Notes: generated from the sequence alone by a model not told the origin. Positions 1 through 9,597 are shown, numbered from the stretch's first letter. The stretch is DNA of 64,000 bases from Entomomonas moraniae (GCF_003991975.1 NZ_CP029822.1:2107648-2171647); one strand, 5' to 3'. Program-made: numbers and translations.

Positions 1-1
1 T

Positions 2-178
2 TCTGAAGCACCTCAACTTTATATGTTTTTAAGGTCTTTAGATACATTAAGTGCGGTTGTAAACCCTAATACTCGAATTATATTGCGTACAGACGCAGCC
101 CCTTTTAAAGCGCTTGTAGATGGACCATTTCCTTCATTAACATCTCCTGATAAAGTGCGGGAAGCTAAACATGAGTAA
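2..178 (+). CDS. HflK-like SPFH protease modulator, C-terminal end (partial)
   Basis: An open frame enters from the left edge and ends at the TAA at 176-178, giving 58 residues. The segment APQLYMFLRSLDTL followed by NPNTRIILRTD is typical of the C-terminus of HflK-family band-7 proteins. It overlaps the next SPFH gene by 8 bases, so the two are translationally coupled and probably form a hetero-oligomer on the inner membrane. The start lies outside the window. The family call rests on this tail and on the neighbour. Confidence 0.7.
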   Translation, partial: SEAPQLYMFLRSLDTLSAVVNPNTRIILRTDAAPFKALVDGPFPSLTSPDKVREAKHE

Positions 179-1220
179 TTTATTAAAGCAGGTTAAGGGC
201 AAGATTACGAGCCCTTGGCAGCAAGCAAGTCGCATAGCCTTTCTTGTGCTTTATGGTGTCGTTATATTAACGGCTATAGGCTGGCTATTATCTAATGTCA
301 GACAGATTGGTCCAGAAAGCCGAGCGGTAGTTTTTCGTATGGGCGAAATGGTTCGTGTTCAAGACTCAGGGCTATTAGTAGCGTGGCCTCAGCCTTTTGA
401 ACAAGTTGTTATTTTACCCTCAGCTGGGCAGATGATTGAGCAAAAAGGCGAGTTATTGGTACGCTCAAAGCAAGCCCAAAAAGTGGATAGCGGCTATGCA
501 TTTAATAACGATGCTACAGCAGGCTCTGGGTATTTATTAACAGGTGACTCTGGCGTAGTACAATTAGATATTAGGGCTTTTTATCAAGTTACTGATCCCT
601 ACGATTTTGTATTACAAGGGGCGCATGTAATACCTGCCTTAAATCGTTTAATAGAGCATAGTGCTGTTGAGGTATGCGCCTCGAGAGATCTTGATACCAT
701 ATTGGTAGCAAGACCGGAGCTAATTGATAATAACAGTAATGTGGCAGAGAGTAGAGAGAAACTACGGCTTGACATACAAATACAAATTAATAAGAATTTG
801 GAGGCACTTAAACAGCAGAATGCAGGCCTAGGGATTCGTGTGGAGCGAATTGATGTTCAATCTTCTTTACCGCAAAATGCTGTAGCAGCATTTAATGCAG
901 TATTAACTGCGAGTCAGGTAGCCGCCCAAGAAGTAGCCTCTGCACAAAATTACGCGGCGCAAAAATCACAAGAAGCAAGGCAAGCATCCGATCGTATTCT
1001 GCAAGTAGCACATGCTCAAGCAAGTGAGCGCTTAGCTAAGGCTCATACAGATACCGTCATTGTTCATAACCTAACCAAGGCTAAAGAAAATCATACCGAT
1101 ATAGGGCTGTTATTGCGCCTATACCATGATAAAGTTTCTGCAATATTAGCTAAAGCACAGTCAGTTAATACGGTTGGTGAAGGCGATGCAAGTCATTTAA
1201 TTATTGATGGAGCCAAATGA
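171..1220 (+). CDS. SPFH/band-7 protease modulator (HflC/HflK-like)
   Basis: A 349-residue protein with one N-terminal membrane helix at about residues 22-42, then a band-7 domain (about 45-260) that starts with IGPESRAVVFRMGEMVRV, and an Ala/Gln-rich helical tail (about 255-310). HflK/HflC relatives form membrane rings that restrain FtsH or organise other membrane proteins. This copy is not the housekeeping hflKC pair, because it sits between another HflK-like gene and a metal ATPase rather than near hfq or hflX. Its stop overlaps the ATPase start, so the three genes are one transcription unit. Its partner or client could be the ATPase itself. Confidence 0.75.
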   Translation: MSNLLKQVKGKITSPWQQASRIAFLVLYGVVILTAIGWLLSNVRQIGPESRAVVFRMGEMVRVQDSGLLVAWPQPFEQVVILPSAGQMIEQKGELLVRSKQAQKVDSGYAFNNDATAGSGYLLTGDSGVVQLDIRAFYQVTDPYDFVLQGAHVIPALNRLIEHSAVEVCASRDLDTILVARPELIDNNSNVAESREKLRLDIQIQINKNLEALKQQNAGLGIRVERIDVQSSLPQNAVAAFNAVLTASQVAAQEVASAQNYAAQKSQEARQASDRILQVAHAQASERLAKAHTDTVIVHNLTKAKENHTDIGLLLRLYHDKVSAILAKAQSVNTVGEGDASHLIIDGAK

Positions 1221-3181
1221 TGGCAGAACAGATAAAAGAATATGTAGATGATCATGATTATCATTGTGGGCATAATCATATTCCTTTTAATAGCAGCATG
1301 TTAACGCAAGAGGAGCAACGTAAAGCTTCTCGCCAGTTAGTTTTAGCCATGATGGCTATTGGCTTATTAGCCTTAGGGCTATATTGGCGCTGGTTTATGC
1401 CTGAAGGTAATGGTGTTTCTCAATTATTATTTGGTGCATCTTCCTTATTAGTGGCTTTTCCTATCTTACGTTCAGCTTGGTATAGCCTCTTACATCAAAG
1501 CTTACATGGCATTACTGATCAGTTAATTGCATTAGCAATGATTGGCGCGTGGGCTGTAGGTGATTTAATGACTGCTGCATTACTTCCTATTATTATGATT
1601 TTTGGGCATATTTTAGAGGAGCGAAGTGTACTAGGCTCTCATGAAGCGATTGAAGCGCTCAGTAAACTAACTCATAGCCAAGCAAGACGAATACTAGCGG
1701 ACGGTAGCGTACAGTTAGTCAATAATGACCAATTAGCAATAGGTGATTTAGTTGAGGTAAAAGCGGGCGATAAAATTCCCGCTGATGGCAGAATTTTAGA
1801 AGGACAAGCCAGTTTAGACACGGCCTCTATTACAGGGGAGTCTGTTCCTTTAGAAGTATCAAAAGGCATGGATGTATTTGGCGGTGCGATTAATTTAGAT
1901 GGTTTATTACGTATAGAAATCACGCACCCAAGTGAAGAGTCAACTTTAGGTAAAGTAATTAAATTAATGCAACAGGCAGAGCGCTCTAAACCACCTATTA
2001 CAAGGTTATTAGAGCGTTATGCGGGTAGCTACATGATATTGGTGTTATTGGTTGCTGCTATTACTTGGTTTATTACCAATGACTCACAAGCCATGTTAGC
2101 CGTGCTAGTGGCTGCGTGTCCTTGTGCGTTAGTGCTTGCTGCGCCAGCTACTGCTATTGCAGGTGTTGCTGTGGCGGCAAGGCACGGTATATTGATTCGT
2201 AGCTCTGCCTTTTTGGAGGAAATGGCTGATTTAACCTCATTGGTTATAGATAAAACAGGCACATTAACCCGAGGTACCTTGCATTTGCAGCATGCTCAAA
2301 TTAATGGAAATGAAGATAAAGCAATACTGTTTCGTTTAGTTGCGAGTTTAGGTGCTACGAGTAATCACCCTGTTAGTCGCGCATTATCGTTATTAACCCC
2401 TAGTGAGGACTATTATCCTTTAACTAATATTACTGAAAAACAAGGCTTAGGTGTTGTTGCTGAAACCGATATGGGAGAGGCTGTTTTAGGCCGTCCTGAG
2501 CTATTTATGGCACTTAATATCAGTGTTCCTGATGTTCCTCATCATGATGGTCCTATAGCAGGACTTGCTTTAGCAGGTAGTTTTCGCGGTTGGTTATTAT
2601 TAGCCGATAATTTACGACCTGAAGCCGTAGAAGCACTAGCTGATTTACGCCAGTTAGGGCTAGGCCGGCAATTATTGCTTACTGGTGATAGACAGAGTGT
2701 GGCAGATATTATTGCTCATGATGTCGGTATTACCGAAGTAAAGGCACAAGCACTACCGGAAGATAAATTAATCTGTGTGACTGATGAAATAAAAAAAGGC
2801 TTTCGCCCTATGGTGGTTGGTGATGGTATTAATGACTCCTTGGCACTTAAAGCAGGTGTTGTAGGGGTAGCGATGGGAGCAGGGGGGGCTGATATCGCAA
2901 TGTCCTCGGCAGACGTAGTATTGATTGGTAGTGATTTACGTCGTTTAGGAACAAGTATTCGATTAAGTCGACGTTGTCGCCATACTTTACAAACCAATGT
3001 TATTATTGGCTTAGGGTGGACCTGTGCAATTGTAGTAGCAGCTACTTTTGGATTATTAGGCATAGCGGGCGCTATGATAGCAGCTATTTTACATAACATC
3101 AGTACCTTGTTAGTTCTGGGAAATGCTGGTCGTTTGTTACGTTTTGATGAGAGCTTAGATCAAAAAGATAATAAAAATTAG
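1217..3181 (+). CDS. P1B-type heavy-metal transporting ATPase
   Basis: A 654-residue inner-membrane cation pump. The actuator loop has TGES near residue 206, the metal-binding helix has CPC (ACPCALVLA, near 299), and the phosphorylation site DKTGT lies near 344, with a GDGIND hinge near 535. There is no N-terminal HMA domain; instead the N-terminus is His-rich (DHDYHCGHNH), which could bind Zn, Cu or Co. The CPC motif assigns it to P1B ATPases, but the metal cannot be decided from sequence. It overlaps the SPFH gene through ATGA. Either of two adjacent ATGs (1217 or 1220) could be the start. No metalloregulator is adjacent. Confidence 0.88.
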   Translation: MMAEQIKEYVDDHDYHCGHNHIPFNSSMLTQEEQRKASRQLVLAMMAIGLLALGLYWRWFMPEGNGVSQLLFGASSLLVAFPILRSAWYSLLHQSLHGITDQLIALAMIGAWAVGDLMTAALLPIIMIFGHILEERSVLGSHEAIEALSKLTHSQARRILADGSVQLVNNDQLAIGDLVEVKAGDKIPADGRILEGQASLDTASITGESVPLEVSKGMDVFGGAINLDGLLRIEITHPSEESTLGKVIKLMQQAERSKPPITRLLERYAGSYMILVLLVAAITWFITNDSQAMLAVLVAACPCALVLAAPATAIAGVAVAARHGILIRSSAFLEEMADLTSLVIDKTGTLTRGTLHLQHAQINGNEDKAILFRLVASLGATSNHPVSRALSLLTPSEDYYPLTNITEKQGLGVVAETDMGEAVLGRPELFMALNISVPDVPHHDGPIAGLALAGSFRGWLLLADNLRPEAVEALADLRQLGLGRQLLLTGDRQSVADIIAHDVGITEVKAQALPEDKLICVTDEIKKGFRPMVVGDGINDSLALKAGVVGVAMGAGGADIAMSSADVVLIGSDLRRLGTSIRLSRRCRHTLQTNVIIGLGWTCAIVVAATFGLLGIAGAMIAAILHNISTLLVLGNAGRLLRFDESLDQKDNKN

Positions 3182-4053
3182 ATCGTTATTCATTGGGATT
3201 TCACGTTTACGGTTGCTTTAAAGAAAGTAAAAAGACTTTTTCTCTCTTTAAACTCAATCGATTGCTTTGTATTAATTATTTATTGTGAATGGATAAAATC
3301 GATTTTAGGACAAAGGGGTTCAAAATTCTTTTTTTTAATCAACTGGAATGTATCAATCTGATGGATAGCAATGATAGCTCAGTCTTTCATTTCTCATCTT
3401 TTCCAGATAATCGCCATCTCACTAGAAATGGCTTCTCTTAATTTAATACCCCTCTCCTTTTTTATCTTACACATCTGTTGAGAGTTTAGTTCAAAAATTA
3501 GTACATCTAAGTTTAGGTAGTACATCATTTATAGTGCTGCTTGTAATGCGTATATTTACTTTTAGTTTTTTTGTCTATCGTTATTATTGTAGGGCTGAAG
3601 TATAACTTTTTTATTCAGATAAAGATAAGATCAGTGCAGCTTATAATCATACCAAATATATTGATTAGCATAGAATTATGGAGCAAGGCGGGAGTATCAA
3701 AAGTGAATTATATTTTTTTTAGAATAAAAGGTCTTAAAGAATAAGGGGGAAAAGTCAATTTAAAAGATAAAAAAACCTTTCTTCATATAATGGTTTTTTA
3801 TCCCAATGGGCTTAAAAAAACACATTATAGCTCTTATCTTAAATTTTTTATCCCATGTTTATTAATGATAATTTTTTAATATTTGTATCAGAAATGATGC
3901 TGTAAATTATCTCACTTCTGCATTCATAATCAATTAATAAATTCAGCTCAATAAGAGTATGATATAAGTAAAGTTTGATTGTGAAATTGATAGATGACAT
4001 CAATAACTTATCAAAATAAAACGCCTCTTTTCTAAAATAATGGAATTTCTTTC
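3182..4053. other. 870-bp AT-rich intergenic region
   Basis: I find no convincing gene here. The only structure I can defend is a terminator-like inverted repeat at 3766-3802 (listed separately). The rest is AT-rich and many short frames close quickly. It separates the metal ATPase cluster from the small secreted protein gene at 4054. Confidence 0.5.
3766..3802. terminator. AT-rich hairpin, possible bidirectional terminator
   Basis: GATAAAAAAACC at 3766-3777 pairs with GGTTTTTTATC at 3792-3802 with one bulged A. Oligo-A and oligo-T arms could serve as the U-tract on either strand. It is far from the upstream stop (about 590 bases), so its function is uncertain. Confidence 0.3.
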
Positions 4054-4767
4054 ATGAGAATAAAAAAAATAGCTCTGATTTTAGCATCTTTAATCGGTAT
4101 AACAAATGTCCAAGCACACACAATCACTAAAGAAAACTTTATTTGCCCGATCGGAGGAAAAGAATTTTCTCAGATAATGGACAGTAGTGGCACGTCCTTT
4201 GGACGAATGCTGGATTTAAAACCTATTGGTCCAATTGCGGCTCCATGGAGTCTAGCTGTTTGTCCAGATAATCAATTCGTAATGTATAAAGATAAGTTTA
4301 CTGATGATGAGATTAAAACTTTGACAACTTACGTTCAAAGCTCAGAATATAAAAAAATTATCAATGAAGAAACTTATTATAGGGCAGCGCAGTTGAAAAG
4401 AGTAGTCCATGAACCAACAGGCGATATTGCTCTGACTTTACTAGAAGCTACTTGGCAGTCACCAACTTTACCTTATCTGCAAGAAGCGCTTGATGAGTAT
4501 AAAAAATACCTCCAACAACTTGAATATGACAAAAAAACAGCTGAATTTACTAATAACGAATCGTGGATTAATGCTGAATTAATTACACTTGAGCTCGAAC
4601 GCCGTACAGGACAATTTGATGCAGCTAAACAACGCTTGAAAAGATTATCAGATATCGAAAGTTTCAACGATGACTCCAAAGTCTATAAAAAGATTTTGAA
4701 TTTACAGAAAAAACTGATTGATCAAAAAGACAAAAACCAGCATCAAATACCCGCAGGAAAAAATTAA
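4054..4767 (+). CDS. Secreted hypothetical protein with helical C-terminal half
   Basis: A 237-residue protein with a clear signal peptide (RIKKIALILASLIG, cleavage after VQA near residue 21). The mature start contains a Cys motif (ENFICPIGGKEF) and a second Cys (SLAVCPDNQ), which may bind metal or form a disulphide in the periplasm. From about residue 95 it is highly charged and helical, and ends with a repeat-like stretch resembling TPR helices (DAAKQRLKRL). The N-terminal Cys pattern resembles DUF2225-type modules, but I do not recognise the family firmly. It is convergent with phoA and has no operon partner. Confidence 0.6.
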   Translation: MRIKKIALILASLIGITNVQAHTITKENFICPIGGKEFSQIMDSSGTSFGRMLDLKPIGPIAAPWSLAVCPDNQFVMYKDKFTDDEIKTLTTYVQSSEYKKIINEETYYRAAQLKRVVHEPTGDIALTLLEATWQSPTLPYLQEALDEYKKYLQQLEYDKKTAEFTNNESWINAELITLELERRTGQFDAAKQRLKRLSDIESFNDDSKVYKKILNLQKKLIDQKDKNQHQIPAGKN

Positions 4768-4900
4768 AATGAAACTTGCTTTTAAAATCCGATCAAACTT
4801 GAACTGAATTCGTGCTTTTATAAACAGGCCTTAATAAAAAAACTGCAAAGACTTTTTTGGTACTTGCAGTTTTATAATGATAATACAGAAAGTATGAAAA

Positions 4901-6334
4901 CTATTTATTTGCTTTTAATCCCATTGCATCTTTAATGATAAAGAATAAATCTGTCTGATCGATCAAACCACTTACATTAGCAGCAGATGGGCCAAAAGCG
5001 GCTATTCTAACTTGTGTTCCAGTATGCTCTTGGCTGTCTGTTTCGCTTGTTGCATAGCTAATGGTCATTGGTGAACCATCTTTAGTTTTTAATTTTTGAG
5101 TCAAGCCATAGGCAGGACTATCTGCAGGAATAATTTGTGTAGCATGTGCATGGTCAGCCGTTACCACTACTAAAGTATCCCCTGTTTTCTTCGCAAATTC
5201 TAATGCCACTTGAACCGCCTCATCTAAATCAGCAGTTTCACCAAACTGTCCACAAGGATTAGCTAAATGTGCTTGCTTATCAATCGAAGCTCCCTCAACT
5301 TGTAAGAAGAATCCTTTTGGATTATCACTTAATAGTTCAATGCCCTTTTTAGTCATATCCGCTAAAGTTGGAATGTCCGTCGTTCTTTTGTCATTAACCT
5401 TACAAGTAATCACCTCATTTCCGTCTAAATTACCATGGTATTTAGCTTGAGGGCCTATCCAACGTGCAGGCATATTCCCTTCAGCAAAAAGCCCCAACAG
5501 TGGCTTTTTTTGGTCAGCTTCTTTAATGTTTTTTAACTCATTTGCATTAGTTATTATGGTATAGCCTCTTTCTTTAGCCTGCTGCTCTAAAGTTTTCCCT
5601 TTCCACTGCCCTGCTTTCGCTATTTCTTGAAATGTCTTAGCCCCCCCCCCCAAAGTTACATCGGCACGGGTATTAATTAATTGTTCAGAAATAGAACCTA
5701 ATCCATTATTTTCTAACGCATTTATTGCACATAGTTTACTGGTTGCTTCTGGCCCATAACACTTACGAGCAATAACATGTGCATACTGTGCGGCAGGAGT
5801 TGCATCTTGTATTTCTGCGGTAGAAATATTACCTGTTGCTTTGCCATTTTCTTTAGCCAACTCAAGTAATGTTTTATGAGGCTTTTCGTACACATCAACA
5901 CCTAATGCGCCATTATAACTTTTAACCCCTGTTGTCCATGCTGTTGCAGATGCAGCGGAGTCCGTCACATAATTAGGTAATTTCGTTTTCTTATCTAAAG
6001 AATAATGTGTATATGAGCCTGTAAACGGTAGTGCATCTAACCCTTTAAAATAACCACCTGCACCTTCTACATAATTTCGAGCAGCTGTAATTTCAGAATC
6101 TCCCATACCATCGCCAATTAATAAAATAACATTCTTTGCCTTACTTTGCTTAATCAGTTTTTTTAAAGCCTCACTTTGATCACCTGTTAATCTTTTCGCT
6201 CCTCCAAACGCTTTTATATCACCTACCGCTTGACGTTTAAAAAGAACATCATCACTGTTGTGGGCAAACGTTATCTGACTCATGAGTACTGCAGAAAGAA
6301 GGATGATGGGAGTATTTACAGACTTTAATTGCAT
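4901..6334 (-). CDS. phoA: Alkaline phosphatase PhoA
   Basis: A 477-residue periplasmic phosphomonoesterase that releases phosphate from organic esters. The signal peptide ends near residue 24 (ITFA). The catalytic Ser126 sits in [13 protein letters not shown], the metal ligand region IGDGMGDSE near residue 73, and TADHAHATQ and EHTGTQ near the C-terminus supply the zinc ligands. Length and sequence match enterobacterial PhoA closely. The start at 6334 is supported by GGAAG five bases upstream. Codons about 228-231 (LGGGA) are written as an uninterrupted 11-G tract on the coding strand (5641-5651), a slippage hotspot. It is divergent from the phytase-like gene, and the shared intergenic region carries PhoB-like and Fur-like sites. 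Confidence 0.95.
   Translation of the reverse strand: MQLKSVNTPIILLSAVLMSQITFAHNSDDVLFKRQAVGDIKAFGGAKRLTGDQSEALKKLIKQSKAKNVILLIGDGMGDSEITAARNYVEGAGGYFKGLDALPFTGSYTHYSLDKKTKLPNYVTDSAASATAWTTGVKSYNGALGVDVYEKPHKTLLELAKENGKATGNISTAEIQDATPAAQYAHVIARKCYGPEATSKLCAINALENNGLGSISEQLINTRADVTLGGGAKTFQEIAKAGQWKGKTLEQQAKERGYTIITNANELKNIKEADQKKPLLGLFAEGNMPARWIGPQAKYHGNLDGNEVITCKVNDKRTTDIPTLADMTKKGIELLSDNPKGFFLQVEGASIDKQAHLANPCGQFGETADLDEAVQVALEFAKKTGDTLVVVTADHAHATQIIPADSPAYGLTQKLKTKDGSPMTISYATSETDSQEHTGTQVRIAAFGPSAANVSGLIDQTDLFFIIKDAMGLKANK
5641..5651 (-). repeat. 11-base homopolymeric G tract inside phoA
   Basis: Eleven consecutive C on the plus strand (11 G on the coding strand) encode the conserved LGGGA stretch using only GGG codons in an AT-rich gene. 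A one-base slip would cause a frameshift about halfway through PhoA. This is the architecture of a phase-variation tract, although sequencing error in the tract length is also possible. Confidence 0.9.
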
Positions 6335-6390
6335 GCTTGCTTCCTTTAATAGATTAAAAAATATTTAACAGGAAACATCTTATAAAATGA

Positions 6391-6418
6391 TTATGTCATT
6401 TTAATGACAATCATTATT
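6391..6418. promoter_or_regulatory. Palindromic operator upstream of phoA: PhoB-like and Fur-like overlap
   Basis: The 14-bp palindrome GTCATTTTAATGAC lies at 6395-6408. Read on the minus strand, 6410-6391 resembles a Pho box (TTGTCATTAAAATGACATAA; compare E. coli phoA CTGTCATAAAGTTGTCA). On the plus strand 6400-6418 matches 15 of 19 positions of the Fur consensus GATAATGATAATCATTATC. It lies about 60 bases upstream of the phoA start. Which regulator binds is inferred from motif similarity only. Confidence 0.45.
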
Positions 6419-6532
6419 TTATTTTTTTGTAGTACATCTATTTTATCAAACATACTTAACCATAAAAGTTTTCCATTTATTTTACCCATCCTCCCCGCCC
6501 ACTTTACAAAAAAATTACAAAAATAATATTCA

Positions 6533-6561
6533 GTATCATAAAACTGTCATAAAACTTTGCT
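6533..6561 (+). promoter_or_regulatory. PhoB box, three half-sites with 11-bp period
   Basis: GTATCAT, CTGTCAT and CTTTGCT are each separated by AAAA, giving an 11-bp repeat unit (6533-6539, 6544-6550, 6555-6561). This is the classical direct-repeat geometry of PhoB sites. A TA-rich stretch suitable for a -10 element follows at about 6562-6575. It precedes the phytase-like gene at 6620 and probably drives the downstream porin as well. Confidence 0.7.
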
Positions 6562-6619
6562 AGTTTAAAAATAACAACATATTGGAATTGGATTAATACG
6601 TTTAACTAAGGAGTATCCC

Positions 6620-7996
6620 ATGCCATCTTCAAATGATCCTATACATAAGTTTACTTTTTGTATTTTAGCAAGTTGCCTTTTTATCAATACATTGACCATG
6701 GCTAGCGAGCAAGTAAAAGAGTATCCTGCTACATTAGCAGGTCACGCTATACTTCCTGCTAATTCTTTTATTGCTACGCCTGACGATGCCCCAGAGAACT
6801 TACAAAGTAGTGGCAAATACATTAGCAGTGTACGCAATGAAAAGTTAAACAGTGCAGAAGGATTATCAGAAGGCAGACCAACTGGCATATTTTCCCCATT
6901 CAAAGGCCAACCACAACAAGGGCACTCAGGAATTAAGCGCATGAAGGATGGAACATACTGGATCATTACCGACAATGGTGCTGGAACGAAAGAAAATTCC
7001 CCAGACTTCATGCTCTACCTAAACCATTATGATGTTGACTTTAAAACGGGTCAGTTCAAACTACTCGATACAGTATTTTTACATGATCCTGATAAAAAAA
7101 TACCTTTTCATATTATTAATGAGTCAACACAGAAAAGGTATCTTACGGGAGCAGACTTAGACCCAGAAAGTTTTCAAATTATCGATGGTAACTTTTGGAT
7201 AGGAGAAGAGTTCGGACCTTATCTCATCAAAGCAGATAGAACTGGAAAAGTATTGGCACTGTTTGAAACTACGGTTAATGATAAAGTTATTAAATCTCCT
7301 AATCATTACTCTTTAAAAACACCTAACACACCTCAAGACAAAATAAATTTTGACATAAAGCGCTCAAAAGGCTTTGAAGGCATGGCAATGTCACCAGATG
7401 GTTCAAAACTTTATGCCCTCTTAGAAGGGCCAATATGGCAACAAGATAAAAAACAATATGAAAATGACAACAATCAAAACTACTTACGTATTTTAGAATT
7501 TGATGTAGCTAAAGAACAATGGACTGGACGCTTTTGGAAATACCCACTCGCTCTAAATAGCAACGCAATTGGTGATTTTAATATGATTAACAATACACGT
7601 GGCCTCATTATAGAACGTGATGATGGTGAGGGTGTAAAAGAAAAAGCTTGTATAAATCCAAAAGACACAAAACATTGTTTTAATAATCTTGCAGCCTTTA
7701 AACGTGTATATTTAATAGAGCTGTCAGAAAAAAATGTTAATAACACCGTTAACAAACTTGGTTATATTGATCTGCTAAATATCAAAGACCCTAACAAATT
7801 AGCACGTAAACCATTAAATGAAGGGGTATTAAAGTTTCCATTTTTAACGATAGAAAATGTTGATATTGTTGACGGCAGTCACATAATTGTCGGTAATGAT
7901 AATAACCTACCATTCTCAAGCAGTAGAGACCCTAATAAAGCAGATGATAATGAACTCGTCTTATTAGAAGTTGGCCAATTGCTTAATGCAAAATAG
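6620..7996 (+). CDS. Secreted phytase-like esterase (esterase-like activity of phytase family)
   Basis: A 458-residue exported protein; the signal segment FTFCILASCLFINTLTMA ends near residue 29. The body matches the beta-propeller family annotated as esterase-like activity of phytase (Pfam Phytase-like): GHSGIKRMKDGTYWIITDNGAG, then a DLDPESFQIIDGNFWIGEEFGPYLI block near 187-208, and FEGMAMSPDGSKLYALLEGP near 253. Family members release phosphate from phosphoesters in the periplasm or outside. It has a strong Shine-Dalgarno (AAGGAG) six bases before the ATG and a PhoB box upstream. It is followed 43 bases later by an OprD-type porin, so the pair likely hydrolyses and imports a phosphate ester product. 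Confidence 0.8.
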   Translation: MPSSNDPIHKFTFCILASCLFINTLTMASEQVKEYPATLAGHAILPANSFIATPDDAPENLQSSGKYISSVRNEKLNSAEGLSEGRPTGIFSPFKGQPQQGHSGIKRMKDGTYWIITDNGAGTKENSPDFMLYLNHYDVDFKTGQFKLLDTVFLHDPDKKIPFHIINESTQKRYLTGADLDPESFQIIDGNFWIGEEFGPYLIKADRTGKVLALFETTVNDKVIKSPNHYSLKTPNTPQDKINFDIKRSKGFEGMAMSPDGSKLYALLEGPIWQQDKKQYENDNNQNYLRILEFDVAKEQWTGRFWKYPLALNSNAIGDFNMINNTRGLIIERDDGEGVKEKACINPKDTKHCFNNLAAFKRVYLIELSEKNVNNTVNKLGYIDLLNIKDPNKLARKPLNEGVLKFPFLTIENVDIVDGSHIIVGNDNNLPFSSSRDPNKADDNELVLLEVGQLLNAK

Positions 7997-8039
7997 CCTT
8001 AACATCCTTTTTAAAATGTATTAAAACAATGGAAAATCT

Positions 8040-9392
8040 ATGCTAAACCGATCGATAAAAACAGCTATTCTTATTACATCAGTCGTCAATATTCCAATAA
8101 TTATGGCAGATGAGCCACCCACAGAAATTAAAAGCCCATTTCTTAAAGAAAGTGCACAAGCAAGAAGTCAAGGTTTAATAAAAGACAGTAAACTAAATGT
8201 TCTTATTCGAAACTTTTATATCAATCGAGACTTCAGAAACTCAAGCCATAATTCATATGGGGCAAAAAAAGCACAAAGTTATCAAGAGGAGTGGGGACAA
8301 GGATTTATAGGAACTTACCAATCAGGTTTTACTCAAGGAACTATCGGTTTCGGCGTTGATGCTATTGGTATGTATGGTTTTCGACTTGACTCGGGTAAAG
8401 GACGTGCCGGAGGGCAGCTCTTCCCAAGGAATGGGAATAAAAAACCTGAAAAAGATTTCTCACGAGCAGGCGTCGCTGCAAAAGCACGCCTATCAAACAC
8501 CATCGTAAAATATGGGGAACAAATGGTTGCAACCCCTGTATTTGATACTAACGATGGTCGCCTACTTCCAGAAACAGCAACAGGACTATTGATAGAAAGT
8601 AATGAAATAGACAAATTACAGTTAACCTTTGGACGTTTTACTGCGTTATCAGCGCGAAATCAAAGCGGTCAAGACACTCAAGTAAACTCAATGCTTGGTT
8701 ATAAACAACACAATGGTAAAGGACTCAAACGCATTAATTTCGCAGGAGCAAACTACCGATTTACTAATAACCTTCTAGCAAGTGCTTACTTCTCTGACGT
8801 CAAAGATTTTTGGAAGAAACAATATTTAGGTGCGGATTATGTTTTACCTCTAACCAATGATCAAGAACTAAACTTCAACTTTGATTACTACCATGTCAAG
8901 GCACAGGGTGATATGAAAAGAGTCTATAAAATAGACTCTAATACATGGTCATTAACAGGTGCTTATACAATCGATGCACATACGTTTTTAATTGGCTACC
9001 AAAGCTCATCAGGCAAAGGTGGTATGCCTTATGGTGTTGAAGGAAAAGATGCTGTATACCTAGGAAATTCATCACAAGTCTCAGATTACAATAACGAAGG
9101 TGAAAAATCTTGGCAAGCTAGTTATACGATCAAACTCGATAAGTTTGGACTACCTGGTTTAAGCATCATTAACCGCTATGTAAGAGGAGATAATATTGCT
9201 AACTCATGGACTAAGTTAAAATCAGGCAAAGGTAAGGAGTGGGAATATAATTTAGATGCACGCTATGTAGTACAAAGTGGCCCAGCTAAAGATTTAAGTT
9301 TCCGCGTGCGCCATGCAACTTATCGTTCATCCGCACTAGATGACCGTAACGAAGTACGCCTAATTGTTCAGTATCCTTTAAGTATTCTATAA
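8040..9392 (+). CDS. OprD-family outer membrane porin (Pho-linked)
   Basis: A 450-residue outer membrane beta-barrel. After a signal peptide (to about residue 23, IIMA) comes the OprD signature: GLIKDSKLNVLIRNFYINRDF, QGFIGTYQSGFTQGTIGFGVDAIGMYG and a C-terminal barrel strand ending in an aromatic-rich EVRLIVQYPLSIL. OprD porins in Pseudomonas are substrate-specific channels for small organic or amino acids. The position 43 bases downstream of a PhoB-controlled phytase-like gene suggests uptake of a phosphorylated compound or anion. Paralogue of the porin at 21961. The Shine-Dalgarno is weak, consistent with coupling to upstream transcription. Confidence 0.85.
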   Translation: MLNRSIKTAILITSVVNIPIIMADEPPTEIKSPFLKESAQARSQGLIKDSKLNVLIRNFYINRDFRNSSHNSYGAKKAQSYQEEWGQGFIGTYQSGFTQGTIGFGVDAIGMYGFRLDSGKGRAGGQLFPRNGNKKPEKDFSRAGVAAKARLSNTIVKYGEQMVATPVFDTNDGRLLPETATGLLIESNEIDKLQLTFGRFTALSARNQSGQDTQVNSMLGYKQHNGKGLKRINFAGANYRFTNNLLASAYFSDVKDFWKKQYLGADYVLPLTNDQELNFNFDYYHVKAQGDMKRVYKIDSNTWSLTGAYTIDAHTFLIGYQSSSGKGGMPYGVEGKDAVYLGNSSQVSDYNNEGEKSWQASYTIKLDKFGLPGLSIINRYVRGDNIANSWTKLKSGKGKEWEYNLDARYVVQSGPAKDLSFRVRHATYRSSALDDRNEVRLIVQYPLSIL

Positions 9393-9408
9393 TTTCATTT
9401 AATTTAAA

Positions 9409-9441
9409 AGTGTCTAGATAAAGACAATGTATTTAGGCACT
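9409..9441 (+). terminator. Weak hairpin after the porin gene
   Basis: AGTGTCTA (9409-9416) pairs with TAGGCACT (9434-9441) including one G-T pair, 17 bases after the porin stop. There is no clear U-tract, so it may be an mRNA 3'-end stabiliser. Confidence 0.35.
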
Positions 9442-9597
9442 CTATCTATTATCTATCTAAAATTTGCATCCCACTTTATTTGCTAGTAGCTTTTAAAGAA
9501 AACAAACTGGGTATTTAACCAACTTACAATTCCGGTTATGCCTAACCTTTAATTCTATGCTTTAATATTCTCATTCTTTTACTCTGGTCTTATTATT

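Noticed and set aside
3400..3500. Minus-strand 26-codon frame (MCKIKKERGIKLREAISSEM...)
   Set aside because: The composition is protein-like but it is very short, with no neighbour or known family; I cannot tell it from chance.
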